Source: Pseudarthrobacter sp. Fe7
GTDB taxonomy: Bacteria > Actinomycetota > Actinomycetes > Actinomycetales > Micrococcaceae
Reading direction: 5' to 3'
NCBI GenBank assembly: GCA_024372495.1
Contig: CP099978.1
Span: 1-64,000, forward strand
DNA: 64,000 bases
The position numbers were made by a program, and so were the translations under genes. The notes beneath the pieces were generated by a model, which worked only from the letters and a program-made list of their open reading frames with translations, did no database searches and was not told the DNA's origin. Positions within the stretch are counted from its first letter, which is position 1. The number at the start of each line of letters is the position of its first letter. This document shows positions 7,276-17,910 of this stretch, piece after piece.

Positions 7276-9113
7276 ATGGTACAGCCCTACCCATGCGCGT
7301 CAACAACGACGCGGCCCGAACGCCTTGCTGAGCCGTCGCCCGTCGAGGCATGGGCGCTGGCGCCCCTGATCGCCGGGCAGCCCACTTACCGGACTGGCCG
7401 GTGGATCGGTCCCCGGTTCCAGTACCCGCGGCCGGCAACTCCTCCCGCCATCACGAAGTCGCTGCCCGAGCGTCCTGCAGCAGTCATGATTCACGGCGCG
7501 GACGGATCCGTGAGCACGCTCTGCATCGACCTCGATACCTCCAAGGCACTGAAGAGCGTCGTGGACGCAGACGCGGCACGACTCAGGAAGCTTTTGGGCG
7601 AAGCCAAAGTCGGTTACGTGGAGGACTTCTCCCCCAGCGGCGGCAGGCACCTCTACCTTCCCTTGCAACGACGCCTCATGGCCGCCGAAGCCCGTGAGCT
7701 CGTCGAAGCCCTCAGCCTTCTCGCCCCAAGCCTTGACCCCAGCCCCCACCAGAACATCACCGACGGATGCATACGCGTCCCTGGCTCAAGGCATAAGACC
7801 GGTGGTCACCAGACCCTCGTCACTCCCCTGGCCAAGGCGTACGCCACACTCCGCATCCGGAACTCGCCGCGCGCCGTAACAGCACTTCGCGCCGCCCTTG
7901 CGCCCGAACTGGCCCGTAACAAGGCCATCCGCCAGCGCCAGGTCAAAGCAGCAACAACAGCCAGAACGACTGGCGCCCAGCTGTCCATGGCCGGCGGCAG
8001 CGAGACCCCCTGCGCAGGATTGCACGCACCGGGCTCTACGACACTGCCAAGTACGCCAGCCCCTCAGAGGCCCGCCTCGGTGTTTTAAACCACTTCGCTG
8101 CCTGCGGCTGGTCACTCCAGGACGTACAAAACGAACTCGCCGGCCAGTTTCCCGGCCTGGCAGCCCTCTACGGCACGCAAGCCAACCAAGCGAGACTCCT
8201 CCCCTTCGAATGGGCCAAAGCCCAGGCCTACACCAACGCCGGCAGCACCCAAAAGCGCAGGTCCCGGGAAACCGGGAAAGACAATGCCCTTATTAACAAC
8301 ACAAGCCCTACTAAACCCACAGGGGCTACCGATCGCAGCTCGGCTTCAATCCACCAACTCGTCAACGACTTAGAAAACGTCCTGTACGCCCTACTGGACC
8401 ACCGCCTGTCAGCTAGAGGTCGCGAAGGACTTAGCCTCCGACTTTTGATGCGCGGCCTGCTGGGTTACATGCGGGCGAAAGAAACGGATCTGCTCGACGT
8501 CGGCTGCAGGACGCTTGCGGTCGCCCTGGGAAAACATCACGTCACCATCGCTCGGCTGCTGCCTGCGCTGGCCCAGGCTTCAGACGGGATCCTCACCAAA
8601 GTCGCTGACGCGCGCCATAAGACTGCAGACGTTTATCTCATCCAGTTGCCCCCGCAATACCAAGAACTGGCGAGGGAGCTGACATGGCGCAAAGGACGCA
8701 TTCATGCTGTGCGTCCCGTTTTCCGCCACTTGGGGGATGTAGCAGCGCTTGTATACGAGGCCATCGAACGAGCTCGGCACTCCCCCACCACCGCGGATAT
8801 TGTCCGCGCCGCAAGCATCAGCCGAAACGCTGTATCAATGGCACTGGCCGATATGGAAGCCCTCGGCATGATCCGGCGCGACCACGGCCAGTGGAAGACC
8901 GTGTCGGTCAGCCTCAATAACTTGGCCGCACGTTTGGGCGTCCTGGAGGACTACCAGAGCCAGATCAGCCGCAACCGGTTTGAACGCGCTGCTTGGCATG
9001 CATACCTTGACCGGTTTCGGACTACAGCCCTCGACGAGGGGTCGCTATACGACCAGGAACGGGACGAGTATTGGCTGCCCCCTGGTGATGCGGCCATCTG
9101 GAGCGCTGCATAG
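7276..9113 (+). CDS. Plasmid replication protein with primase-like N-terminal domain (frameshifted here)
   Basis: The N-terminal 220 residues carry archaeo-eukaryotic-primase-like motifs: TLCIDLDTSKA (metal-binding acidic strand), SGGRHLYLPL and GCIRVPGSRHKTGGHQ. The C-terminal half has helix-turn-helix-like segments (TTADIVRAASISRNAVSMALADM) fit for DNA binding. The frame breaks between about 7925 and 8000; one missing base there restores a 612-residue protein (the second frame is open through NDWRPAVHGRRQRDPLRR and on to the stop at 9113). GGAGAGGAG lies upstream of the ATG. Its place just before the partition repeats and parA, behind a hairpin-rich leader, fits a replication initiator. The exact Rep family could not be named. 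Confidence 0.7.
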
Positions 9114-9274
9114 GCGCCATTGACGTCATTGACGTCAATGACAGTAATGCCTGCATTGCAATGCTTTACTGTCAATAACGTCAAAGGCAGTGATGACAGC
9201 AAAGACACGATTGCTAGTAAAGACAGTAAAGACAGTAAAGACAGTAAAGACAGTAAAGACAGTAGAGTGAGCAC
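9114..9274. repeat. Repeat array upstream of parA, likely centromere (parS) and promoter region
   Basis: Five perfect tandem copies of AGTAAAGAC fill 9216-9260, with a partial sixth. Upstream lie inverted and direct variants of the same theme (ATTGACGTCA twice, AATGACAGTAATG, TTTACTGTCAATAACGTC, ATGACAGC). Short direct and inverted repeats before parA are the usual centromere and autoregulation site for partition pairs that use a ribbon-helix-helix ParB. A matching hairpin lies after the pair at 10564-10612. Iterons for Rep cannot be excluded, because the array also directly follows rep. Confidence 0.7.
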
Positions 9275-10201
9275 ATGATGAAGACTCAGACGATCGAGCG
9301 AGCTGGCCTGGACAGGGTATGTGCCTTCGTGAACGGCAAGGGCGGGGTCTTGAAGACCACTCTGACGGCCAATTTGGGCGGACTCCTAGCTGTCTCCGGT
9401 TGGCGCGTGCTGCTCGTTGACTTCGACCCCCAAGGGAACCTGGGACTCGACCTCGGTTACCGCCACGTCGAAGGACGAGACGATGAAGGCAGGGGCATGG
9501 CGCAGAGCCTCATGTTCGGCGAACCGCTAAAGCCCCTCAAGGACGTACGGAAAAACCTGGACGTTATTCCCGGGGGAGCCCATCTGGATCAAGCCGCTGC
9601 TGGACTTGTCTCGCTCGCTGGCAAGAATGCACGAGGAGCCAAGTTAGCCTTGGCAGCGGCCCTGACTCCCATTGCCGATCAGTACGACATCATTTTTATC
9701 GACTGCCCGCCTGGTAACGAACCGCTGCAGCTCGCCGCATTGGGCGCCGCATCGCGCATCATCGTCCCCACCAAGACCGACGCCGGAGGCCGGGAAGGGC
9801 TCCTGGGAGTCGCTAAGCGCCTGGACTCCGTTATTGATGTCAACCCGGGCATTGATCTGCTGGGTGTCATCATTGCCGCCACGTCCTCATCCGCCAAGTC
9901 GGTTCAGCGCGTGGTCAGGGATGCCATCATCGATGCCTTCGGCACAGATGAGGTGCTTTTCGACAACATGGTCCGCCACGCAGAGTCACCCGCCCAGGCG
10001 GTACGCGAACGTGGAGTTCTTGTTCACGAGTTGGAGGAGCAGGTGAACTCAGGACCGAAGTGGTTCGAAGTCCTGCGCGGAACTGCAAAGGCCGGCCCAA
10101 GCCAGCCAAGATCGGCCGGCAACGTAGCAGAAGACCTGCACCGAATCGCCCAGGAACTCGTTGTCCGCCTCGAAGCTGCCGAACAAAGGAACGCCTCATG
10201 A
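9275..10201 (+). CDS. parA: ParA partition ATPase
   Basis: A 308-residue ParA-type ATPase. The deviant Walker A is VNGKGGVLKTTLTANL (signature Lys22 and Lys27; Leu replaces the usual Gly before Lys27), the A' motif is LLVDFDPQGNLGLDL and the Walker B region is IIFIDCPPGNEPL. It has no N-terminal DNA-binding domain, so it is the small (type Ib-like) form, which normally works with a small RHH partner, exactly what follows. It segregates the plasmid by moving along the nucleoid with the centromere complex. The stop overlaps the next start (ATGA). Two ATG codons at 9275 and 9278 are possible starts. Confidence 0.9.
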   Translation: MMKTQTIERAGLDRVCAFVNGKGGVLKTTLTANLGGLLAVSGWRVLLVDFDPQGNLGLDLGYRHVEGRDDEGRGMAQSLMFGEPLKPLKDVRKNLDVIPGGAHLDQAAAGLVSLAGKNARGAKLALAAALTPIADQYDIIFIDCPPGNEPLQLAALGAASRIIVPTKTDAGGREGLLGVAKRLDSVIDVNPGIDLLGVIIAATSSSAKSVQRVVRDAIIDAFGTDEVLFDNMVRHAESPAQAVRERGVLVHELEEQVNSGPKWFEVLRGTAKAGPSQPRSAGNVAEDLHRIAQELVVRLEAAEQRNAS

Positions 10202-10554
10202 GCCAGAACCGCGAACCCATCAGTGGCCCCCCGGCACGCCGACCGGCATCGGGTGTCCAGAATCTACTTAGGGCCAACCGACAGCCAGTCGCTGAGACTC
10301 CGGCCGAAGAAGCAGCACCCGCCGCTATCAACCAGACAAAACAAATCACGTTCTACATGAGGACCGCGGACCGTCAACGCGCTAAAGCTGCCTACCAGGC
10401 CACGAGCAGTCAGGAAATGGATACCTCCTGGTCGGAGTTCGTCAGCCGCGCCGTCATGAACGAGGTCCTCCGCCGGGAACGCCTGTACAACGAGGGGGAG
10501 CCCTTCCCCGGCGGTACCCGGAACCTAACACCGGGAAGGAAACTGACCTCCTAG
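10198..10554 (+). CDS. ParB-like centromere-binding protein (RHH type)
   Basis: A 118-residue protein translationally coupled to parA by an ATGA overlap. A flexible N-terminal tail (residues 1-45) precedes a ribbon-helix-helix-like region (KQITFYMRTADRQRAKAAY, then SWSEFVSRAVMNEVLRRE) and a short tail RLYNEGEPFPGG. This domain order and the repeats on both sides of the pair fit a centromere-binding adaptor that stimulates ParA. The tail resembles that of the protein at 48813 (RKYNGGKPWPP), suggesting a shared family. Confidence 0.75.
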   Translation: MSQNREPISGPPARRPASGVQNLLRANRQPVAETPAEEAAPAAINQTKQITFYMRTADRQRAKAAYQATSSQEMDTSWSEFVSRAVMNEVLRRERLYNEGEPFPGGTRNLTPGRKLTS

Positions 10555-10563
10555 CCTCAACTA

Positions 10564-10612
10564 CTGTCATTGCTGTCATTACTGTCAATAACAGTAATGA
10601 CAGCAATGACAG
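10564..10612. repeat. 22-bp-arm inverted repeat after parAB (second centromere-like block)
   Basis: Arms 10564-10585 and 10591-10612 are perfect reverse complements with a 5-base loop (CAATA). They are built from repeated CTGTCATT-type units, the same theme as the repeats before parA. It could be a second centromere site, a terminator (no T-tract follows) or both. Confidence 0.65.
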
Positions 10613-10675
10613 CAATGACTGGAAAGACAGGAAAGGCACCGTCAAGCGCCCCTCGACTTACACCCGCTAGCGTGT

Positions 10676-10698
10676 CTTACTGAAATGATTTCAGTAAG
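10676..10698. promoter_or_regulatory. Palindromic ACTGAAA-type operator, copy 3
   Basis: A perfect 23-bp palindrome (11-base arms CTTACTGAAAT and complement, central G), 11 bases before the start of the methylase-helicase gene. Binding there would block its promoter or ribosome entry. Confidence 0.75.
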
Positions 10699-10709
10699 AG
10701 GCGGGGGCT

Positions 10710-13700
10710 ATGGCACGGCGTACAAAGCAAATTGACGGCCAGATGAGTTTTGACGCTCTGTGGGCCGCACCGGAGGAGGATCGGAATGAACAAGTACGGC
10801 AGGCAGGCTCAGGAGGCCTGGAAGGAAGCGAGCCCGGAACGCTACAGCCAAATTCCGGACCCGGAGGAGTTCTTCACCAGGCTGGGGGAGGAAGCCCAGG
10901 AACAGGTGGACGGACTGCTGCCCAAGATCGCGGGTCCCGACCCGAAGGACGAGAGTTACTTGGAGAAGGTGGGGCGCCTGAACGCGGCTCGGAACCAAGC
11001 CGAGGAGATCGTCACCTACGACCTTCTCTCGCCACCGGAGACGGAGGACGAGGACGGGGAGGACGAAGCAGTGAACCCGAGCATCCAGCAGTACCTGGAC
11101 TCGATGGCGGAAATCGACAAGCTGCGCCAGCAGCTCTAGCCGATAACGAGACCGAAAGGTTCCGCCCGTCTTCACAGGAGGACCTGGCCCCGTCCGGTGC
11201 CCGTAGCCGCATTAGGGCGAACCTTGAAGCACTCGAGGTGCTGCAGACGCTGCAAAGCGAGGACCGGCCGGCCACAGACGCTGAAAAAGCGTCGCTGGCT
11301 CGGTGGGGGAGTTGGGGTGCGCAGGGCGTCTTCCAGATCTTTGACGAAACCCGGGAAGACTATGCCGGGGACCGGGAGCATCTGCGCAGCCTCCTGTCGG
11401 AAGCACAGTATGACGCCGCCAGGCGGACAACGATCAATGCCCACTACACCGACGCTGCCTACGTCCAGGCTATCTGGTCCACCGTCCAGGAAATTGGCTT
11501 CATCGGGGGGACCGTCCTGGAACCGGGGTCCGGCGTCGGAACCTTTATCGGCTTCGCCCCGGACACGGCAGACATGACGGGCGTGGAGTTGGACCCGACC
11601 ACGGCGGCCATATCCCAGGCCCTTTACCCCGAGGCGACCATTCGCGCCGAGTCCTTCGCCGACACCAAACTGCCCGCCGGGCACTTCGACCTCGTCATCG
11701 GCAACGTGCCGTTCGCCAACGTCACGCTGCACGATCCCCGCCACAACGCCGGCGGCCACTCGATCCACAACCACTTCATCCTCAAAAGCCTCGAACTGAC
11801 CCGTCCCGGGGGCATGGTCGCCGTACTCACTTCCAGCTTCACCCTGGACGCAACGAACCCGGCAGCACGTAGAGAGATGAACCAGCTGGCCGATCTGGTG
11901 GGAGCCGTCCGGCTGCCCACCGGCTCTCACCGTAAGGCGGCGGGCACCGACGCCATGACGGACCTGCTGATCTTCCGGCGGAGGGAACCCGGCCAGGAAC
12001 CGGCCACGATCCTGTGGGAAACGGTCACCGCCCGCCAAGTCGATGGGACCATCACTCGTCTGAACTCCTACTTCGATGAGTACCCGGAACGCCTCCTTGG
12101 CGACCTGCACGTCGGCAACGGCATGTACGGTGCCGAAACCCTGCAGCTGACGACCGACGACCTTTCGGCCGTCCCGGCCCGGCTGGACGCAGCCCTGGCT
12201 GACGTCGTGGCCGAAGCCAAAGCTGCGGGCATGGTGATGACCGAACGGACCGCAGAACAGGACCGCCAGCGGGCCGCCTATGTACCGGCAGCCGCTCACG
12301 AGTGGGAAGGCCACATCAGCACCGGCGACAACGGTTTCACCGTGGTCGAAAACGGCTCCCACAGCGACCTCGCCGTGCCCAAGACCCAGGGCGTGGAACT
12401 CCGCGCACTGCTTGGACTGCGCGATGCTGCTCGTGCGCTGCTAAGTGCAGAAGCCGAAAGCCGTGACGACACCGCCGACATCGACGCCCTGCGCGAGGAA
12501 CTGAAGACCTCCTACAGCCGGTACACAGACACCTACGGGCCGATCAACCGTTACACCCTGCGGGACACCGGCCGGGTCGATGAAGAGACGCAGGAACCCA
12601 TCCAAGCCCGCATCACGCCCAGGGCAGTAGCCATCATGTCCAGGGATCCGTTTGGGCCCTTGGTGATGGCGCTGGAAAACTTCGATGAGGCCACCCAAAC
12701 AGCCTCCCCGGCTGCACTGCTCTCCAGCCGACAGGTCCAGCCACGCCGACCGGTACTGGGCGTGGACACCGCTGAAGAAGCCCTTACCGTCACTCTGGAC
12801 AGCGTGGGCGAAGTGGACTTGGACTACGCCGCCTCACTGCTGGGTATCAGCCGCGACGAAACACGGGCAGCGATGGGGGAGAGTATCTACCAGGTCCCCG
12901 GTACAGATGAGGCTTACCAGACGCGAGCCGAATACCTCTCAGGGAACGTTCGGGAAAAGCTCGAAGTCGCCCAAGCGGCCGCACTCTCGGATGATCGGTT
13001 CGCCGTGAACGTCAGGGCCCTCACGGACGCCATGCCCCAGCCCCTGCGCATGGACGAAGTGGAAGCGCGCCTTGGCGCAGTCTGGATCGACGCCGGGACT
13101 CACCAAGAGTTTGTGCGAGAAATCCTGAACGACCCATATGCCACGGTGTCCAACGCCGCCGGCTCCATGTGGGACGTCAAAGCCAACCGGCACACCCTCT
13201 CTGCCACCAGCAACTGGGGCACCCAACGGATGCCCGCCTCGGACATCCTGAAGCAAGTCCTCGAACAACGCCCGGTTCGAGTCACGGACGAAGGCGAGAA
13301 TAACCGCCGTGTCCTGAATCCGACCGAAACAGCAGCGGCCCAGGAGAAGGCGCAGCTGCTGCAGGAGCGTTTCAGTGAATGGGTGTGGGAGGAACCCGAA
13401 CGGGCCACCCGCCTGATTGACGAATACAACCGCCGCTTCAATTCCATCGTGCTCCGCGACTACAGCACAGAGGGGGAACGGCTGTCCCTGCCTGGCATGG
13501 CCAAGGACTGGTCCCCGCGGCCGCACCAGCGCGCCGCAGTGGCCCGGATGCTCTCCGAACCTGCCGTCGGCCTGTTCCACCAGGTCGGCGCCGGCAAGAC
13601 CGCCGAGATGGTCATGGGCGTAATGGAGCCTGCGCCGCTTGGGCATGGTCAACAAGCCCGCCGTCGTGATCCCAAACCACATGCTGGAGCAGTTCGCCCG

Positions 13701-16202
13701 CGAATGGCTCCAGATTTATCCCCAGGCCCGCATCCTCGCGGCATCATCGGCGGACCTCGCTGGCGACAAACGCCGGCAGTTCGTTGCGCGCGCGGCCGCC
13801 AACGAATGGGACGCCGTGGTTATGACCCGAACCGCCTTCCAGCGTGTAAGCCTCAGCCCCGAAGCTGAAGCCGCCTATATCAACTCGGAAGTCACGCAAA
13901 TGCGGGCCGAGCCTGGAGGCCGTGAAGAACAGCGAACAAGACAACGGCCGCGCCAATTCCAGCATCATTAAGCGGCTGGAAAAGGCCGTTCTGGCCCAGG
14001 AAGAAGCGCTCAAAGCCAAACTCGATGCGCCCGCCGACCCCGGTATCAGCTTCGAAGAGACCGGGATCGACTACCTCGTTGTCGACGAGCTGCACGACTA
14101 CAAGAACCTCCGGACCCCGAGCAATATCCCGGGGGCCGCAATTCAAGGCTCGGTACGCGCATCTGACCTGCATATGAAGACTGAGTTCCTGCGTCAGCGT
14201 GAAGGCCGGCGCGTGATCACCGGAGCCACGGCAACACCGATCGCTAACTCCGTCACCGAAATGTACGTCATGCAGCGCTACCTGCGCCCTGACCTGCTGC
14301 AGGCCACAGGCATCCAGGACTTCAACACCTGGGCGGCCACATTCGGCCAGGTCGTCGAGGAAATGGAACTCTCCGTGGCCGGCGGCGATCGGTTCAAGCT
14401 CAAGAGCCGGTTCGCCAAGTTCCAGAACGTCCCCGAGCTGCTGAAGATGTTCCACACCTTCGCAGACGTCAAAACCGCCGAAGACCTGAAACTTCCCGTC
14501 CCGGACCTCGCCCGAAGGGAGGGCGACGGGCTGCGCCAGCCCAACATGCTGGCCGTGGAACCCAGCCCCGAACTTCGCGACTACATTCAGGACATCGGCA
14601 AGCGCGTGGACGCAATCCAGCAACGCCTCGTGGATTCCGAGGAAGACAATATGCTCAAAGTCTCCTCTGACGGCCGCAAGGCCGCCCTGGACATGAGGCT
14701 AGTGGACCCCACATTGTTCCAGCGCGGGCCCACCAAAATCAGCGCCACGGCTGACTTGCTGGCCAGCGTCTACGAAGAACACAAGGACCGCGTTTACACC
14801 GATCCGAAAACCGGCCAACCAGACCCGGTCCCCGGAGCGCTCCAGCTGGTCTTCTGCGACTTTGGCACCCCCTCTGACCGGTGGAACGTCTACGGCGAAC
14901 TCAAAGACCAGCTTCGCCGCCGTGGCGTACCCGAGCACATGGTCCGGTTCATCCACGAGGCCAAGAACGACACCGAAAAAGGCCGGCTCTTCGCCGCCGC
15001 CCGCTCGGGACAGATCGCCGTGCTCATGGGCTCGACCTCCAAAATGGGCGTCGGAACCAACATCCAAAAACGTGCCGTGCACCTGGTGGACATGGACGCG
15101 CCATGGCGCCCCTCGGACGTGGAACAACGTCACGGCCGTATCCTGCGCCAAGGCAACCAAAATGCCGAGGTCCGCATCTCCCAGGTCGTGACCAAGGAGT
15201 CCTTCGACTCCTTCATGTGGCAAGGACTCGAACGGAAGTCCAGGTTCATCAACCAGATCATGCGCGGCCGCCTCGACGTCCGGGAAATCGAAGACATCGG
15301 GGACAACACCCTGAACTTCGCCCAAGCAAAAGCCATCACCAGCGGAAACCCACTGGTACTGGAAAAGGCTGTCGCGGACCAAGAACTGGCGCGCCTCAGC
15401 CGCCTCGACCGGGCCTACAACCGCAACATGGTTGCCGTAGCCCACACCAAACGCGGTGAACAATCAGCAGCCGACGCAGCAACCCACGACCTGCCCCTCA
15501 TTCAGGCGGCTGCCGGCAGAACAGTAGACACCACCGCGGATGCCTTCCAAGCCAGCATTGACGGGAAAACCGTCAATAACCGCGGCGACGCCGCTGCAGC
15601 ACTCCGCGCCTGGGCCGGAAGACACGGCCACCGCTTCGTGAACCTCTACAGCTACGACGAGCCTCGGGACCATCGCCCACCTTGGCGGCCACGAACTCCG
15701 CGCCAAACTTGTGCCGGCCCGGGACCTTGACCGTGCCACCGTGGAAGTGCGGATCGAAGGAGTGCCCAGGGCAACAACGCAGATCGCCCGAAAGGGCCTG
15801 CTATCAGCTGACATAGGCACCATCCGGCAGATAGAGAACAGGGTTGCCTCGCTGCCGCGACTCGCTGCCGACGTCGAAGCACGACGCCAGGAAGCCCTCT
15901 CCCGCGTCGAACAGGCAGAGAAGGCACTGGCCGAACCGTTCAAGCACGCCGACGCGCTCAAAGCCGCCCAAAGGAACTCAGCACGCATTGAGCAGCTCAT
16001 GGCTGAGGCAGCAAAGCCAGAGCAGCAGCAGCAGGCCGAGCCACCCGCCGGACGGGACCCCCAGCTGGAACAGATGCAGCGACTTATGAAAGCGTCTTTC
16101 CCACAACAGGCCGCCGCTACAGTCGCTGCAGGAACCGCTACAGCAACCCAACAGAGGCCAGCAGAACACCCCCGTCAGCAAGACTCGGAGTACGGGCGCT
16201 GA
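10710..16202 (+). CDS. Very large DNA methylase-helicase fusion (three frame breaks here)
   Basis: After three one-base corrections (13627-13631, 13910-13914, 15660-15664; each GAGCCT to GAGCT) a single 1829-residue frame is restored. Order: disordered N-terminus; N6-adenine methylase-like domain (VLEPGSGVGTFIG, catalytic-type VIGNVPFANV); SF2 helicase with Walker A HQVGAGKTAEMVMG, box II VVDELHDYKN, GATATPIAN, and motifs V-VI MGVGTNIQKRAVHLVDMDAPW plus EQRHGRILRQGNQN; a coiled, Gln-rich tail. Proteins of this make-up (DarB-like methylase-helicases) are common on phages and conjugative plasmids and are thought to protect incoming DNA; that role is inferred. The start is uncertain: about 350 bases near the 5' end overlap another gene (10786-11139), and clear homology-like sequence begins near ERFRPSSQEDLAPSG. 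Operator copy 3 lies just upstream. Confidence 0.7.
10786..11139 (+). CDS. Small conserved-looking acidic protein nested in the methylase-helicase 5' end
   Basis: A 117-residue protein from MNKYGRQAQEAW, with a very strong ribosome site (GGAGGAGG) before the ATG. It reads as a compact helical protein: ERYSQIPDPEEFFTRLGEEA, GPDPKDESYLEKVGRLNAAR, AEEIVTYDLL, then an acidic Glu/Asp stretch and a C-terminal helix. This pattern (DPEEFF...LGE...GPDP...YLxKVGRLN) matches a family of small actinobacterial plasmid proteins that I recall near such helicases; function unknown. It overlaps the large gene in another frame, where the overlapped product is Gly/Arg/Pro-rich, so the small gene is the more convincing reading of this stretch. 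Confidence 0.75.
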   Translation: MNKYGRQAQEAWKEASPERYSQIPDPEEFFTRLGEEAQEQVDGLLPKIAGPDPKDESYLEKVGRLNAARNQAEEIVTYDLLSPPETEDEDGEDEAVNPSIQQYLDSMAEIDKLRQQL

Positions 16203-16229
16203 CCCGTGGCGGATGTTAGGAATGTTTCC

Positions 16230-17063
16230 ATGACAATCCGTAGCCTGCCGTCGTTATCTCCAGATCAGGTGGTTCAGCTTCAAGATGCATTGCTGGCAAA
16301 CGCTAACCGCCTCCTTGTCTCCGCACTAGCGATTCTCGAAGGCGGACAGGTGGCGCTGGCGCGATCGCTGGCCATCCTTGGAATGGAAGAGTCTGGCAAG
16401 GCCATTGCCTTGCACGAACGGCGGGTCTCGATTGCCTACGAACCGGAAGGAACGCCTTTTGTTGACGAAGCCCTTGAGAGGCTTTGGTCGAATCATTCGG
16501 AGAAGCTAAGAAAGGTTCACCGGTTCCTAGTCGACGAAAAATACTGGTTCGGGACGGAACCAGCCGACCAGGAGGCCAACGCCGTAGCACTCGGTGCAAT
16601 CGAGCGCTGGGCGAAGCGTCAAGACAAACTCAAGCAACGTGGTTTCTACGTCGACGTTGATCGCATCGGCAATCCTCTCGAACCAACCGGCGTTGGCGAC
16701 CTCGAAACGGTGCGCGCCGTAATCTCCCACGTCCACCAGATCGGATGGCAACTGAGACTTGGTGAACACATAGAAGCAAAAGCCCAAGAGGAAGCGGCTC
16801 GCGACGTTCCGGCCTCCAACGAAGCCGAGATTGAGCAAATGCGCTACATGTTCAGGAGCGTCGATCCAGACATGCGTGAACGGATACTCAGTAACATGCG
16901 AATTGCGCAACCAGGGCAAAAGCTGGCAAACGATGCTTATAGGCTGAAGCTCCCTACAGGGAACACGCATCCGTTCGCTAACGCCGGCAGGCCTGGGTAC
17001 GAGGCGGAGACACGGGAGCTTTTGAACCTCGCTACAGAGATGGACCAAGGCAACGATGACTAA
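16230..17063 (+). CDS. AbiV-family abortive-infection-like protein
   Basis: A 277-residue helical protein. Near the N-terminus it has the AbiV signature region: LLANANRLLVSALAILEGG, then ARSLAILGMEESGKAIALHE (the EE-x-GKA core). A second recognisable piece is KQRGFYVDVDRIGN. AbiV of lactococci stops phage multiplication by a cytoplasmic, translation-blocking mechanism; members elsewhere are known only by similarity. The ATG at 16230 follows AGGAA; a GTG at 16206 would add eight residues. It begins just after the methylase-helicase stop, so it may be co-transcribed and act as plasmid-borne phage defence. Confidence 0.7.
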   Translation: MTIRSLPSLSPDQVVQLQDALLANANRLLVSALAILEGGQVALARSLAILGMEESGKAIALHERRVSIAYEPEGTPFVDEALERLWSNHSEKLRKVHRFLVDEKYWFGTEPADQEANAVALGAIERWAKRQDKLKQRGFYVDVDRIGNPLEPTGVGDLETVRAVISHVHQIGWQLRLGEHIEAKAQEEAARDVPASNEAEIEQMRYMFRSVDPDMRERILSNMRIAQPGQKLANDAYRLKLPTGNTHPFANAGRPGYEAETRELLNLATEMDQGNDD

Positions 17064-17102
17064 GTCATCTTTTTATTCGTCGACTACACCACCCAGCAGG
17101 AA

Positions 17103-17684
17103 CTACTTCTTTGGCGCTTCGGTCGCGCCTGCTGCCGGGACCCATCGGTAGAGGGTTGGCACGGATACCCCTAGGGTGTCGGCGACCTCCCTGGGCGGTG
17201 TTCCCTGGTTCAGGAGCTTTCGGGCTGAGCGGATCTTGGCATCGGTCATGACGCGTTTGCGGCCGCCGACCCGTCCTTGTTCGCGTGCGGCCTGCAGTCC
17301 GGCCTGCGTACGTTCGACCATGAGTTCCCGTTCCATCTGGGCCAGGGAAGCCATGACGTTGAAAAAGAAGCGTCCGGAGGGCGTGGTGGTGTCTATGGCA
17401 TCCGTGAGGCTGACGAACCCTATGCCGCGGTCGCTCAGTCCGCCGGCGAAATCCAGGAGGTCCTTCACGCTCCGGCCCAGGCGGTCGAGCTTCCACACCA
17501 CCAGGGTGTCGCCTTCACGCAGGTTGTCCAGTGCCTGGTCCAGGCCAGGGCGTTGAGACTTGGTGCCGCTGATGGTGTCTTTGTAGATTTTGTCGCATCC
17601 GGCCTTCTGCAGGGCGTCGCGCTGCAGGTCCAGGTTCTGGTCCCGGGTGGAAACCCGAGCGTAGCCGATGCGGTGGGTGACCAT
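17103..17684 (-). CDS. Serine recombinase of the resolvase/invertase family
   Basis: A 193-residue small serine recombinase. Catalytic serine lies in IGYARVSTRDQNL (Ser12); the arginines of WKLDRLGRS and the helix around ASLAQMERELMVERTQAGL fit Tn3-type resolvases; a C-terminal helix-turn-helix (PPREVADTLGVSVPTLYRW) binds DNA. It probably resolves plasmid multimers or is a leftover of a Tn3-type transposon; no transposase gene is next to it. Start at MVTHRIGYA rather than five codons upstream. Confidence 0.9.
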   Translation of the reverse strand: MVTHRIGYARVSTRDQNLDLQRDALQKAGCDKIYKDTISGTKSQRPGLDQALDNLREGDTLVVWKLDRLGRSVKDLLDFAGGLSDRGIGFVSLTDAIDTTTPSGRFFFNVMASLAQMERELMVERTQAGLQAAREQGRVGGRKRVMTDAKIRSARKLLNQGTPPREVADTLGVSVPTLYRWVPAAGATEAPKK

Positions 17685-17910
17685 GGGTTCTCTTCTCAAA
17701 ACTCGGTTCGGGGCTTTAGCTCGACTGTACTTATTCGAGAACTATTTGTGAGAAACCGGCGCGGCTTGAGTGACGGACCCCGCCATTCTCGATTCATGGC
17801 TTTCTTGGAATCCTTCGTTTTCAAGAAAGGCCAACTGTATGGATGCCGGGAACCTCGGCCGCGGCGGATGGGCCGGCCCCCGCTAAAGGTTCCCGTAAGG
17901 AGGCCGTGCG
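17685..17910. promoter_or_regulatory. Upstream region of the resolvase, candidate res site
   Basis: A 226-base gap with the resolvase promoter. It contains AT-rich inverted fragments around 17727-17755 (GTACTTATTCGAGAACTATTT) as expected for resolvase-binding sub-sites, but I could not define full 12-bp subsites. No gene is seen. Confidence 0.3.

Noticed and set aside
9216..9260. Tandem 9-bp repeats as a CRISPR array
   Set aside because: Units are contiguous with no spacers and no cas gene is present; they fit a partition site.
11172..12362. Long minus-strand frame opposite the methylase domain
   Set aside because: Gly/Val-rich mirror of the coding strand with no start signal.
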